DNA from: Candidatus Saccharimonadota bacterium
GTDB lineage: Bacteria > Patescibacteriota > Saccharimonadia > Saccharimonadales > Saccharimonadaceae
Assembly (NCBI GenBank): GCA_017511965.1
Contig: JAFWHT010000037.1
Coordinates: 1 to 40,051, forward strand
Length of the DNA: 40,051 nucleotides
Direction of reading: 5' to 3'
Both the position numbers and the translations under genes were made by a program. Numbering within the stretch: position 1 is the first letter of the stretch; every line of letters begins with the position of its first letter. The notes below the pieces were generated by a model. That model made no database searches, was not told the origin of the DNA, and was given only the letters and a program-made list of their open reading frames with translations. This document shows, one piece after another, positions 17,569 through 25,182 of this stretch.

Positions 17569-17605
17569 TTGATTTTACTATATTTATGCTTTATAATAAA
17601 GCATA
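17569..17605 (+). promoter_or_regulatory. hsp20 promoter with 21-nt perfect palindrome (candidate operator)
   Basis: TTGATT (17569-17574), a 17-nt spacer and TATAAT (17592-17597) form a near-consensus promoter. A perfect odd-centred palindrome, TATGCTTTAT-A-ATAAAGCATA (17585-17605), covers the -10 box and the expected start site. A dimeric repressor bound there would block hsp20. The comF -10 candidate (TAAAAT, 17577-17572 minus) lies just beside it, so both genes might be affected. Confidence 0.65.
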
Positions 17606-17625
17606 ACAATATAAGTGGAGGAAAT

Positions 17626-18132
17626 ATGACTCATACAAGTAGTGACGATTTGCTAATGGAGGATGATTTAGCTGCGGCGTTTCTTGGGAGCGATGAGGAG
17701 ACAACCACTCCTACTGCGACGCAAGAAGTAGCAGAAGAGTCAATCCAAGAGTTAGACGAATCGGTCGAAGATGGTGGGTGGGATGATACAACCGACGATT
17801 TTCCTGGACAGCTCGCTGTAGATGTCTTTGAAACCGCCGATAAATTAGTAGTAAAAGCGCGTACTGCGGGGATTTCGAAATCCGACCTAGATGTTAGTAT
17901 TTCTGACAATATCTTGACGATTTCGGGTATCTTGTCTGGTGGTGAAGATGAGCAAACGACAAGATGGCATATCCAAGAGTGTTATTGGGGTGAATTTTCA
18001 CGAACAATTGCTTTGCCAGTGCAAGTAAAAGAAGATGAAAATAGTGTGAAGGCAGAATTAAAAGACGGAGTGTTGACGATTACGTTTGAAAAAGAGAAGA
18101 CTGAAGCGCCAAAGAAAATCGCGATTCAATAA
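17626..18132 (+). CDS. Small heat-shock protein (Hsp20/alpha-crystallin)
   Basis: A 168-residue ATP-independent holdase. Residues about 66-160 form the alpha-crystallin domain, with LAVDVFETADKLVVKARTAG, ISDNILTISG and the hallmark DGVLTITFEK; an I-x-I tail (KIAIQ) ends the chain and would join oligomers. The N-terminal arm of about 60 residues is unusually acidic and Thr-rich with almost no aromatic residues, unlike the hydrophobic arm of most Hsp20s. A GGAGG SD sits 4 nt before the chosen ATG at 17626. It is followed by a strong terminator. Confidence 0.9.
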   Translation: MTHTSSDDLLMEDDLAAAFLGSDEETTTPTATQEVAEESIQELDESVEDGGWDDTTDDFPGQLAVDVFETADKLVVKARTAGISKSDLDVSISDNILTISGILSGGEDEQTTRWHIQECYWGEFSRTIALPVQVKEDENSVKAELKDGVLTITFEKEKTEAPKKIAIQ

Positions 18133-18154
18133 TAAAATAAACTTAGCTTTATTA

Positions 18155-18184
18155 AAAAATACTCCCTTTAAAGGGAGTATTTTT
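18155..18184. terminator. Bidirectional intrinsic terminator between hsp20 and pilin 2
   Basis: A 30-nt perfect palindrome: AAAAATACTCCCTTT followed by its complement AAAGGGAGTATTTTT. The GGGAG core and flanking A/T runs give a U-tract in both directions, so it can end hsp20 transcription and that of the converging pilin gene. Confidence 0.9.
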
Positions 18185-18200
18185 GAGACAGCAATTTATA

Positions 18201-18503
18201 TTAACCGTTGTTGCTGAGGATGTCGCTGATAAGGAAGTTTACGATTGCAAAAGCTAAGACGCAAACTACGAGACCGATAAGACCATAAAGAATAGTGTCT
18301 TTAGCTTTTTTAACTTTGCCAGTGTCGCCAGACGAAGTCATATAATTAACACCACCGATAATCATTACAACAACACAAACGACGCCTAGGACGCCAATAA
18401 TAGCGTTGATGATACCTGTTACAGAACCCATGAGGTCACTTCCTTCATTACCAATGTATTTTCCAGGTTCGGCATCGGCAAATTTTGTAAGTAAATCTTT
18501 CAT
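18201..18503 (-). CDS. T4SS pilin-like (VirB2-type) protein 2
   Basis: A 100-residue protein with two helices (about 28-52 and 70-95) bridged by GGVNYMTSSGDTGKVKKAKD, the pilin-like signature. No cleavable signal peptide is evident: the N-terminus MKDLLTKFADAEPGKYIGNE is soluble, unlike its paralogues. TATAAT (18539-18534 minus) gives a leader of about 24 nt with AAGGA, so it is translated by SD, again unlike its paralogues. Bridge and second helix are nearly the same as in pilin 3, indicating recent duplication. Confidence 0.85.
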   Translation of the reverse strand: MKDLLTKFADAEPGKYIGNEGSDLMGSVTGIINAIIGVLGVVCVVVMIIGGVNYMTSSGDTGKVKKAKDTILYGLIGLVVCVLAFAIVNFLISDILSNNG

Positions 18504-18533
18504 ATTATTCCTTTTTTAATTAATTTTAACTTT

Positions 18534-18561
18534 ATTATAACTTTTTTTAAAAAAAACGCAA
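18534..18561 (-). promoter_or_regulatory. Promoter of pilin-like gene 2
   Basis: TATAAT at 18539-18534, with a TTGCGT -35 candidate (18561-18556) after a 16-nt spacer. It makes this pilin gene independent of the two-gene pilin operon upstream. Confidence 0.5.
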
Positions 18562-18578
18562 TAGTTTATTAGCTTAAT

Positions 18579-19058
18579 TTATTTGGTTTGTTGGTTGGAT
18601 TTTTGAGTATTATTTTTATTGGTGTTTTTGTTAGTATTTTTTTGAGTATCTTGTTGAGTTGACGACTGGGCGTTAATAATGTTGTTGATAGTGAAGTTGA
18701 CAATAGCGAATGAGAGCGCGCAAACGGCTAAACCGATGAGGGCGTAGAGGATAGTCTTCTTGGCTTTTTCGATTTTCCCGGCATCACCAGAAGATGTCAT
18801 GTAGTTTACGCCACCGACGATGGTGAAGATGACAGCTACAACGCCAGCCACACTGATAATGGCAAAGAGGATATTTTTGATGAGGTTTGGCAAGTTGGCG
18901 TCTGAGGTGCCACCGCCACAACCGGCAGCTTTATAAGCGGCGGAGCCTGCGGGAAGAGCACTACAAGGATCTTCTGCAAAAGCGGGGGCTTGAATAATAA
19001 AAGCAAGACCAAGCATGCAAATAAATAATAGAGTAAATTTGGTAAAAAGTTTTTTCAT
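18579..19058 (-). CDS. T4SS pilin-like protein 3 with Asn/Gln/Lys-rich tail
   Basis: A 159-residue protein: signal peptide (residues 1-28, ending QAPAFA), a short Cys-containing ectodomain (two Cys around a GGG), two helices bridged by GGVNYMTSSGDAGKIEKAKK, then a 30-residue tail made almost only of Gln, Asn, Thr, Ser and Lys. The tail is low-complexity and would face the side opposite the bridge. Its ATG overlaps the stop of the upstream double-pilin gene by 1 nt (TAATG), so the two are co-translated and probably made in fixed ratio. Confidence 0.85.
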   Translation of the reverse strand: MKKLFTKFTLLFICMLGLAFIIQAPAFAEDPCSALPAGSAAYKAAGCGGGTSDANLPNLIKNILFAIISVAGVVAVIFTIVGGVNYMTSSGDAGKIEKAKKTILYALIGLAVCALSFAIVNFTINNIINAQSSTQQDTQKNTNKNTNKNNTQKSNQQTK

Positions 19059-19780
19059 TAGATTCCTTTCGCTAGTTTAATTTGTTCGATTAGATTGGAG
19101 GTGCCGGAGCTGCGAATTGTACTTGAAACGAAGGCGGTAATAGCGACAGAGAGGGCGACGATGGCGAGCCCGATGAGAGCGTACATGATAACTTTTTTGG
19201 CTTTTTCAAGTTTAGTAGCATCGCCGGCGGAGGTCATATATTGGATACCACCGTAAATGAGGAAAACGACAGAAACAATGCCGGCCATAGAGATAAACCA
19301 GTTAATCATGTTTTCGATCAGGTCATTAGGTTTGATGCAGTTACTATCAGTACAATCTTTGAATCGTCCACCAACAAGGACTGCGCGGATAGTGCCCATG
19401 ATAAGATTGGCAGACATAACGATAGCGAGACCAATGAAAGCTTGAGTGAGAGTTTTCTTGCCTTCGGCGGCTTTGCCGGGGTCGCCAGCGGAGAAGATAT
19501 AGAGGTAGCCACCGTAAATAACATAGCCAAGGACGAGGTAGGCGGCGATAATAGCGATATCGGTGGCGATGTTAGAGGCAATCATCCAGATGCCGCTTTT
19601 TAGCTCGGTTTCATTGCTAGGGGTGCCGTTGAGACCACAATCCCAAGATGTAAGACCAAGAAAATCGGGACAGGCTCTGCCGTTAATGCCGGTATCGGCA
19701 AAGGTATTTTCTGGTGTAAGAAAAGCCGTAGTCGAGAACATGGCACCGAGAATAGCTATAAAAACGAGAAACTTTTTCAT
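19058..19780 (-). CDS. Tandem (double) T4SS pilin-like protein 4
   Basis: A 240-residue protein with signal peptide (ending NTFADT) and two complete pilin-like units. The first unit has YVIYGGYLYIFSAGDPGKAA and LTQAFIGLAIVMSANL (about residues 85-128); the second has LIYGGIQYMTSAGDATKLEK and VIMYALIGLAIVALSV (about 172-214). Four Cys lie in the two extracytoplasmic stretches. This is an internal duplication in one chain, so it would place two pilin units side by side. It is first in an operon with pilin 3. The promoter TTGACC-N17-TACTAT ends 6 nt before the ATG (leaderless). Confidence 0.87.
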   Translation of the reverse strand: MKKFLVFIAILGAMFSTTAFLTPENTFADTGINGRACPDFLGLTSWDCGLNGTPSNETELKSGIWMIASNIATDIAIIAAYLVLGYVIYGGYLYIFSAGDPGKAAEGKKTLTQAFIGLAIVMSANLIMGTIRAVLVGGRFKDCTDSNCIKPNDLIENMINWFISMAGIVSVVFLIYGGIQYMTSAGDATKLEKAKKVIMYALIGLAIVALSVAITAFVSSTIRSSGTSNLIEQIKLAKGI

Positions 19781-19786
19781 AATTTA

Positions 19787-19815
19787 ATAGTAGCACGAAA
19801 CTTTTGAAAGGTCAA
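19787..19815 (-). promoter_or_regulatory. Promoter of the double-pilin operon
   Basis: Read on the minus strand: TTGACC (19815-19810), 17-nt spacer ending TGC, then TACTAT (19792-19787), 6 nt before the ATG. Both hexamers are near consensus, so strong sigma-70-type expression of a leaderless mRNA is expected. Confidence 0.75.
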
Positions 19816-19864
19816 AGAAAGTAACCATAAGCTTGACGTAAGTGAAAAAACATCGTAGTTATTA

Positions 19865-19893
19865 TTGACAAAAACGCTTATGTGTGCTATAAT
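19865..19893 (+). promoter_or_regulatory. Perfect-consensus promoter of the virB6-like gene
   Basis: TTGACA (19865-19870), a 17-nt spacer ending in TGC, and TATAAT (19888-19893): every consensus element including the extended -10 is present. The leader of about 28 nt includes a minimal ATG-CCT-TAG (19901-19909) and the SD-like AGGCGAGG 6 nt before the ATG. Confidence 0.85.
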
Positions 19894-19927
19894 TATAGGT
19901 ATGCCTTAGAGAAAGGCGAGGTTTTCT

Positions 19928-22900
19928 ATGATTAGGAAAAAATTACTGAATTTGAAGCTAAAAAAAGCCTTAATCGGTAGTTTTTTGGTAATTTTAGGAA
20001 TGTTTAGTTCTTTATCTGTTGCGGTGATAAATACGATGCCGGTGTATGCGGATGAGGAGACGACAGAGACGACAGAAACGACGGAAGCGACAGAGGCAAC
20101 AGAAGCGACAGAAGCAGTAGGAACTTCGAGGAGTACGGCAGATGGCTGTAAGGATAGTTTGGGAGCGATTGGGTGGTTGGTATGTCCGACAACAGGTAAG
20201 ATTGCGGAGGCGGTAGACTGGCTTTATAATCAGATTGAGAAATTTTTGACTATTAGCCCAATACCGGCAGAAGATGGATCGCCGATTTATGAAGTGTGGA
20301 AATACGTAAGAGGAATTACGAATATCGCATTTATTATATTCCTTCTGGTGGTGATTTATTCGCAGATTACAGGGCTGGGGATTAATAATTATGGAATAAA
20401 AAAGGCGTTGCCGAAGTTGATAGTGGCGGCTGTGCTGGTGAATTTGTCGTTTTTGATGTGTCAATTGGCGGTGGATGTATCAAACATCGTAGGGAATAGT
20501 TTAAGAGGAGTGTTTAGCTCAATAGCGACGGCGGCGGTGCCAGCGAGTGAGTCGGGGGCGAGTTATGTGTCGTATGCGGAGATGTATACGGCAATTGCAG
20601 GAGGAGCGGCATTGGCAGTGGGAGCAGGAGTGGTAGCCTTTGAAACAGGGGCAATTTGGATGTTGATACCAGTAGCGTTGGGGGCGTTAGTGGCAGTGCT
20701 TTCGGGGTTAATTACAATCGCCTTGAGGCAGGCGGTGGTGGCGCTTCTTATTATGATTGCTCCGCTTGCAATAGTGGCGAACATTTTGCCAAATACCGAA
20801 CAGTGGTTTAAGAAATGGAAAGATTTACTATTTAAGATGTTGATTTTTTACCCGATGTTCTCGCTTTTGTTTGGAGCGAGTCAGCTTGCGGGCTTTGCAA
20901 TTATTGCGAGTGCAAATGACGGATTTGGATTGTTACTCGGGATGGCAGTACAAATTTTTCCGTTGTTTTTCGCATGGTCACTGATGAAGATGAGCGGAAC
21001 ATTTCTTGGTGGTATCAATGCGAAGCTCAATTCGTTGGCGGCAGGACCACTTGCAAGAAATCGGGCGTGGGCGGATTCGCATCGACAATTATCGAAGCAA
21101 AGGCATTTGGCTTCGCCACATGCGGCAACGCCGAGCCTTAGGTTGATGCAGTTTGTAACTAATCGAAGAATAGCTAGAGAGCTAGAAACATCGGAGAAAG
21201 AAGCGTTTATTAAAGAGCGTGGTTTAGCATATCGGGCGCGCCAAAATTACAGAAGGGGTAATTTGAATGGGGTGCTTTCGAGAAAAGGTGAAGAAGCGTA
21301 TGAATTGCAAGCGAGGGCGATGCAATATCAACAGATGACGCTTCGCGATAAGAATAATTTTAACCAAGGTGTTTCTGGTCGGGCTAAGGAAGGTACTATA
21401 CGACACAAACGATTAGAAGCATTGGATAATATGACGATGAATGCGGCGGATAATTTGAAGTTTGAGATGGCTAGGGGTGCGATGATTGATTATCGAAATG
21501 CGGAAGGTTTTCAGAGGCGGGCGAATAATGCGATAAATGCGCATTTTGACCAAAAGGCAATTGATGCGGGTAATCTTAAGTATCAATTACACGGTGTTTT
21601 GGAAGATCCTGAAAATATAGCGCGTTATAATCGGATTAGAGATATTATGGAGAATAAAGAGGCGGACGTGCATTTTGCGGCGATGGAAGCGGCGTCTACA
21701 TTTAATGCGCAAGCGCAGATTATGCGAAATAAGTTTCAGACTTATACAGATTTGACGCCGGCAACACAAGACGTGGTGACACGATTAGGAGAATTAACTG
21801 CGCGAACAGATTCGAGTGATTATATTGACCCGATTATTGCGGGACTTCGAACATTGAATATGCGGGGCGATACGGATTTGGTGAGGGGACAGATCGAGCA
21901 ACTGTTAAATGGTGAAAAGATAAAGTTAGGTACTTATGCTTCGCAAGCGTTGGCAAACTTTTGTATGTTTGAAATAAAGGGTGGCGACCCATTTCTTAGA
22001 CGGTTTGGTAAGTTTATCAATTTGGAAACTGCAGCGATGTATAACGAAAAAGAGCCTAATGAGCGAAGGAAAAAAGAAGATATTTCGATGGAAGAATATG
22101 TTAATGGTGAATATGAATATGTCGATCATTATACTGATGAAGGGATTCCGGTGATGAAGTCGAAGAAAGTAAAAAGAGATGCGGCAACGCTACTTAATGG
22201 TACTTCGTTTAAGGATATGGAACGGACGGCGATTGCAAATATGACCGAAGCAATAAGATTGCATTCGGTTGATAAAGATGGAAACTTTGATTTGGAGAAA
22301 TTTAAGGAGAACGAGAAGAGAATTTGGGATGCGATTATGCCAAACGTGATTGGGGATCAGTTCTCGTTCCTTAGCGGTAGCGAACAGATTATCGCACTTG
22401 GTAAGGGTTTGACTGGAGTTGATGTAGCTAAACGTAAGTTTGATTGGGAAGGTATTTTTGGTAAGGAGATTGCGGGTACTTTGACGCCAGAACAAAAAGC
22501 GGATTATCTTGAATTCTTACATGAACGAACGAAGGGCTTTCTTGGTGGACATGTACCGGTGCAGATTGCAAGAACTAAGAGTGATATGCTAGAAGCGATT
22601 AAGACTCAATATACGCTTGCAGATGCAATTTTGAGTGGTGAGGGAGATTTGAAAGATAGGTTTGATGATGTTGAAAGTAAAGATTACAACACGATTTATG
22701 GAGAACACAAAGATAATGTGAAGGAGAGGTTTATTGGCTCGTTTAAGGAAGATGCATTGAGAGGCTTCGCAAAGATGTACCAAAAAGGTTATCAAGGTGA
22801 GGCGAAGGCTGGCTTGATTGAGCTCTTGAAGGATGAGTTGGAGAGGCAAGTTTATAAGGATGCCAAAGAGCAAAGAGAGCGAAGGCGTAAGTTTAATGAA

Positions 22901-23209
22901 GAAGAAGAGGAGGGGATGCCAGTTGATACTGAGATAAACGAAGAGATGTTTGGGGGTGGTGAAGTATTTAATGAGGCAAGACTAAAAGTTAAAGATATTT
23001 ATGATAAATACAGTCGGAATCCGATGCCAAATGCGATAGAGTTTTGGGGTGAAATAAAGGACGTACTAAGTGATGCGGTAGCGATGGGTGGAGATGATCT
23101 TACGGTAGAGATTGCAGAATTTGATAGTGGTGTGGTTGAGCATAGTAATATCCATGACCTATACAATAGAATTATGACGCGATTTTTCAATGTAAAAAAT
23201 GACCATTAG
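19928..23209 (+). CDS. VirB6/TrbL-like T4SS inner-membrane protein with very large cytoplasmic domain
   Basis: A 1093-residue protein. A signal/anchor segment (about 15-40) leads to an extracytoplasmic stretch with an acidic TTETTEATEATEATEA repeat, then about six helices between residues 125 and 360 including the VWKYVRGITNIAFIIFLLVV and AAVLVNLSFLMCQ segments typical of VirB6/TrbL-like channel proteins. Residues ~370-1093 are charged, mostly helical and soluble, several times larger than in normal VirB6. It is divergent from the pilin operon and heads the PrgI-VirB4 gene string. It probably forms the membrane channel; the long tail is unassigned. Confidence 0.82.
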   Translation: MIRKKLLNLKLKKALIGSFLVILGMFSSLSVAVINTMPVYADEETTETTETTEATEATEATEAVGTSRSTADGCKDSLGAIGWLVCPTTGKIAEAVDWLYNQIEKFLTISPIPAEDGSPIYEVWKYVRGITNIAFIIFLLVVIYSQITGLGINNYGIKKALPKLIVAAVLVNLSFLMCQLAVDVSNIVGNSLRGVFSSIATAAVPASESGASYVSYAEMYTAIAGGAALAVGAGVVAFETGAIWMLIPVALGALVAVLSGLITIALRQAVVALLIMIAPLAIVANILPNTEQWFKKWKDLLFKMLIFYPMFSLLFGASQLAGFAIIASANDGFGLLLGMAVQIFPLFFAWSLMKMSGTFLGGINAKLNSLAAGPLARNRAWADSHRQLSKQRHLASPHAATPSLRLMQFVTNRRIARELETSEKEAFIKERGLAYRARQNYRRGNLNGVLSRKGEEAYELQARAMQYQQMTLRDKNNFNQGVSGRAKEGTIRHKRLEALDNMTMNAADNLKFEMARGAMIDYRNAEGFQRRANNAINAHFDQKAIDAGNLKYQLHGVLEDPENIARYNRIRDIMENKEADVHFAAMEAASTFNAQAQIMRNKFQTYTDLTPATQDVVTRLGELTARTDSSDYIDPIIAGLRTLNMRGDTDLVRGQIEQLLNGEKIKLGTYASQALANFCMFEIKGGDPFLRRFGKFINLETAAMYNEKEPNERRKKEDISMEEYVNGEYEYVDHYTDEGIPVMKSKKVKRDAATLLNGTSFKDMERTAIANMTEAIRLHSVDKDGNFDLEKFKENEKRIWDAIMPNVIGDQFSFLSGSEQIIALGKGLTGVDVAKRKFDWEGIFGKEIAGTLTPEQKADYLEFLHERTKGFLGGHVPVQIARTKSDMLEAIKTQYTLADAILSGEGDLKDRFDDVESKDYNTIYGEHKDNVKERFIGSFKEDALRGFAKMYQKGYQGEAKAGLIELLKDELERQVYKDAKEQRERRRKFNEEEEEGMPVDTEINEEMFGGGEVFNEARLKVKDIYDKYSRNPMPNAIEFWGEIKDVLSDAVAMGGDDLTVEIAEFDSGVVEHSNIHDLYNRIMTRFFNVKNDH

Positions 23210-23220
23210 CGTGACGCTTG

Positions 23221-23229
23221 TGCTATAAT
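23221..23229 (+). promoter_or_regulatory. Extended -10 promoter of the prgI-virB4 string
   Basis: TGCTATAAT ends 9 nt before the prgI ATG, and a second TATAAT (23231-23236) follows. The second box is too close to act for a full mRNA. It lies just after the virB6-like stop, so the ATPase genes can be expressed apart from the channel gene. Confidence 0.65.
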
Positions 23230-23238
23230 ATATAATAT

Positions 23239-24234
23239 ATGGCGCAATATAAAGTGCCTCAGGATGTTGAGGCGGACGATAAACTATTAGGGCCGTTTAG
23301 TTTTCGGCAGTTTGTTTATCTTATGATTGCAGGCGGATTGATTGCGTTAGCGGTGGGATTATTCCAATTGTTTCCATTGTTAGCAATTATACCTTTGCCG
23401 CCGGTATTGTTTTTTGGGGCGTTGGCATTACCTCTTAGAAAAGACCAGCCGATGGAAACATATTTGGCGGCGTTAGTTTCGTTTTATTTAAAACCACGCA
23501 AGAGAATTTGGGAGCCAGGACAGCGAGAGTCAACAATTGAAATTACGGCGCCGAAGATTGCTGAAGATTCACGTACACGAAATATCACTGGCGAGGAAGC
23601 GACGCATAGATTGTCGTTTTTGGCGGATTTGATGGATACGGAAGGATATGCAATTAAGGGCGGGGGCTCGAATTTAATGCGAGAAGACTTGATTGCGGAG
23701 GCGAATGCGACAAGCGATATGTTTGAAAATAACCGTTTTAGTAATTTGGGGAATACGATTATTAAAGAAGAAAACGAACGACACGCGGAAGTGATTAATA
23801 GCATGAAAAAAGCAATCGAACGTAACGAGACTATGCTGGGAAGTTTTGGCTCGTCGATTATCCAGCCACCTGAAGAGAAGGTTCCTGTTAAAACGATAGT
23901 ACATAATGCGGGAGCGTCGGCAGTAAAGCCGGCGGTGGTTGAACCGACAGCAGAGCCTTTGCCAGCGACGCAACCAGAAACTGAAAAACCGGAACTTAAT
24001 TCGTCGGTAGTAGTGATGCCTGGGGTGAGCGTAGACGAGCAGCCGCCTGTGGAAGAAAAGGCAGAAACTGTGGAAAAAGCAGAGCCTGCAGAGGAAAAGG
24101 CTTCACCAAGTCAGCCGAGTCATAGTATAATGGAATTAGCAAATAATGCGGATTTTTCTGTTGAAACGATAGCGAAAGAGGCTAAACGAATAAAAGAAAG
24201 GGAAAAGGGCGAAGTTTTTATTTCGTTACATTAA
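23239..24234 (+). CDS. PrgI-family T4SS protein with long disordered tail
   Basis: A 331-residue protein. Residues 1-95 are a PrgI domain: QYKVPQDVEADDKLLGPFSFRQF, two closely spaced helices (about 26-45 and 48-66) and FYLKPRKRIWEPGQ. PrgI is the VirB3-like partner of VirB4 in Gram-positive-type systems. The remaining ~235 residues are not part of standard PrgI (about 100-120 residues): a helical segment, then a Pro/Glu/Ala-rich stretch and a basic C-terminus. It lies 3 nt before the VirB4 N-terminal-like gene. Confidence 0.85.
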   Translation: MAQYKVPQDVEADDKLLGPFSFRQFVYLMIAGGLIALAVGLFQLFPLLAIIPLPPVLFFGALALPLRKDQPMETYLAALVSFYLKPRKRIWEPGQRESTIEITAPKIAEDSRTRNITGEEATHRLSFLADLMDTEGYAIKGGGSNLMREDLIAEANATSDMFENNRFSNLGNTIIKEENERHAEVINSMKKAIERNETMLGSFGSSIIQPPEEKVPVKTIVHNAGASAVKPAVVEPTAEPLPATQPETEKPELNSSVVVMPGVSVDEQPPVEEKAETVEKAEPAEEKASPSQPSHSIMELANNADFSVETIAKEAKRIKEREKGEVFISLH

Positions 24235-24237
24235 ATT

Positions 24238-25182
24238 ATGGGACCACAACAAATGCAACCTAATCAAAATATGGCAGGGCAGCCGATGATGGCGATACCT
24301 GGACAACCGATGCAACCGATGCAATCGGCAACACCGATACAACCGGCGATGCCAGTGCAACCGGCTGCACCGCAGGCAATTTTGCCTGGTCAACAAGCGG
24401 CAAACATGAATGCTACAGCAATTGGGGCGGCAGCGATAACTTCGCAACAAGTGGCGCCAATTTCGCCAAATAAGGAAAATCCAACTTCGACACAGGCAAC
24501 GCTTTTAATTTCAGAGCTTCGTGATAACGTAGTAATCATGAAAGACGGATCATTTAGAGCAGTGGTGGCGTGTAAGTCGATAAACTTTGATTTGATGAGC
24601 GAAGTAGAGCGAGAAGGCGTTGAGTATTCATATCAAAATTTCTTGAATTCATTGAAGTTTACTACACAGATTTTGGTACGTTCGCAACGAGTGGATATTG
24701 GGCCATATATTGAGAGATTAATGGAAGTGCGACGAAATAACGATAATATGCTTTTGGGGGTATTGATGGATGACTACATTAACTTCATTGATATTCTGTC
24801 GCAAGAAGCAAACATTATGGACAAATCGTTTTTTGTAGTAGTGCCATATTATACATCGGCAGAAGCAGAAAAGAGTTTAGACTCGACAAAAAATTTGTTT
24901 AAGACTTTTTCAAAAAATAAGACGTTTGAAGTGACCAAAATTGATCGAACGACTTATGAGCAGGCAATGACGGAATTAAATAACCGAGTTGACGCGGTGA
25001 TGTCGGGCCTATTTCAGATTGGGATTCATTCAGTGAGACTAAATACCAGAGAGTTGGCAGAACTTTATTATAACTTTAATAATCCAGATACAGCAGTGAG
25101 AGAGCCATTGGTGGACTTTTCGAAATTAGCGACGATTTATGTAAAGAAGGGGGAGAATCCAGCGGAGGGACAAAATGGGTAA
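24238..25182 (+). CDS. VirB4/TraC N-terminal-domain-like T4SS protein
   Basis: A 314-residue protein without Walker motifs. Residues 1-75 are Met/Gln/Pro/Ala-rich and disordered. From about residue 80 (TQATLLISELRDNVVIMKDG) a folded domain resembles the N-terminal, non-catalytic domain of VirB4/TraC ATPases, including NFLNSLKFTTQILVRSQRVD and SFFVVVPYYTSAEAEKSL. It overlaps the VirB4 ATPase gene by 8 nt. The parsimonious reading is a VirB4 whose N-terminal domain is carried on a separate, co-translated subunit. Whether this is typical of the lineage needs a database check. Confidence 0.7.
   Translation: MGPQQMQPNQNMAGQPMMAIPGQPMQPMQSATPIQPAMPVQPAAPQAILPGQQAANMNATAIGAAAITSQQVAPISPNKENPTSTQATLLISELRDNVVIMKDGSFRAVVACKSINFDLMSEVEREGVEYSYQNFLNSLKFTTQILVRSQRVDIGPYIERLMEVRRNNDNMLLGVLMDDYINFIDILSQEANIMDKSFFVVVPYYTSAEAEKSLDSTKNLFKTFSKNKTFEVTKIDRTTYEQAMTELNNRVDAVMSGLFQIGIHSVRLNTRELAELYYNFNNPDTAVREPLVDFSKLATIYVKKGENPAEGQNG

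Noticed and set aside
19901-19909. ATG-CCT-TAG in the virB6-like leader as a regulatory minimal uORF
   Set aside because: It has no SD of its own and two codons arise easily by chance. Noted in the promoter entry only.
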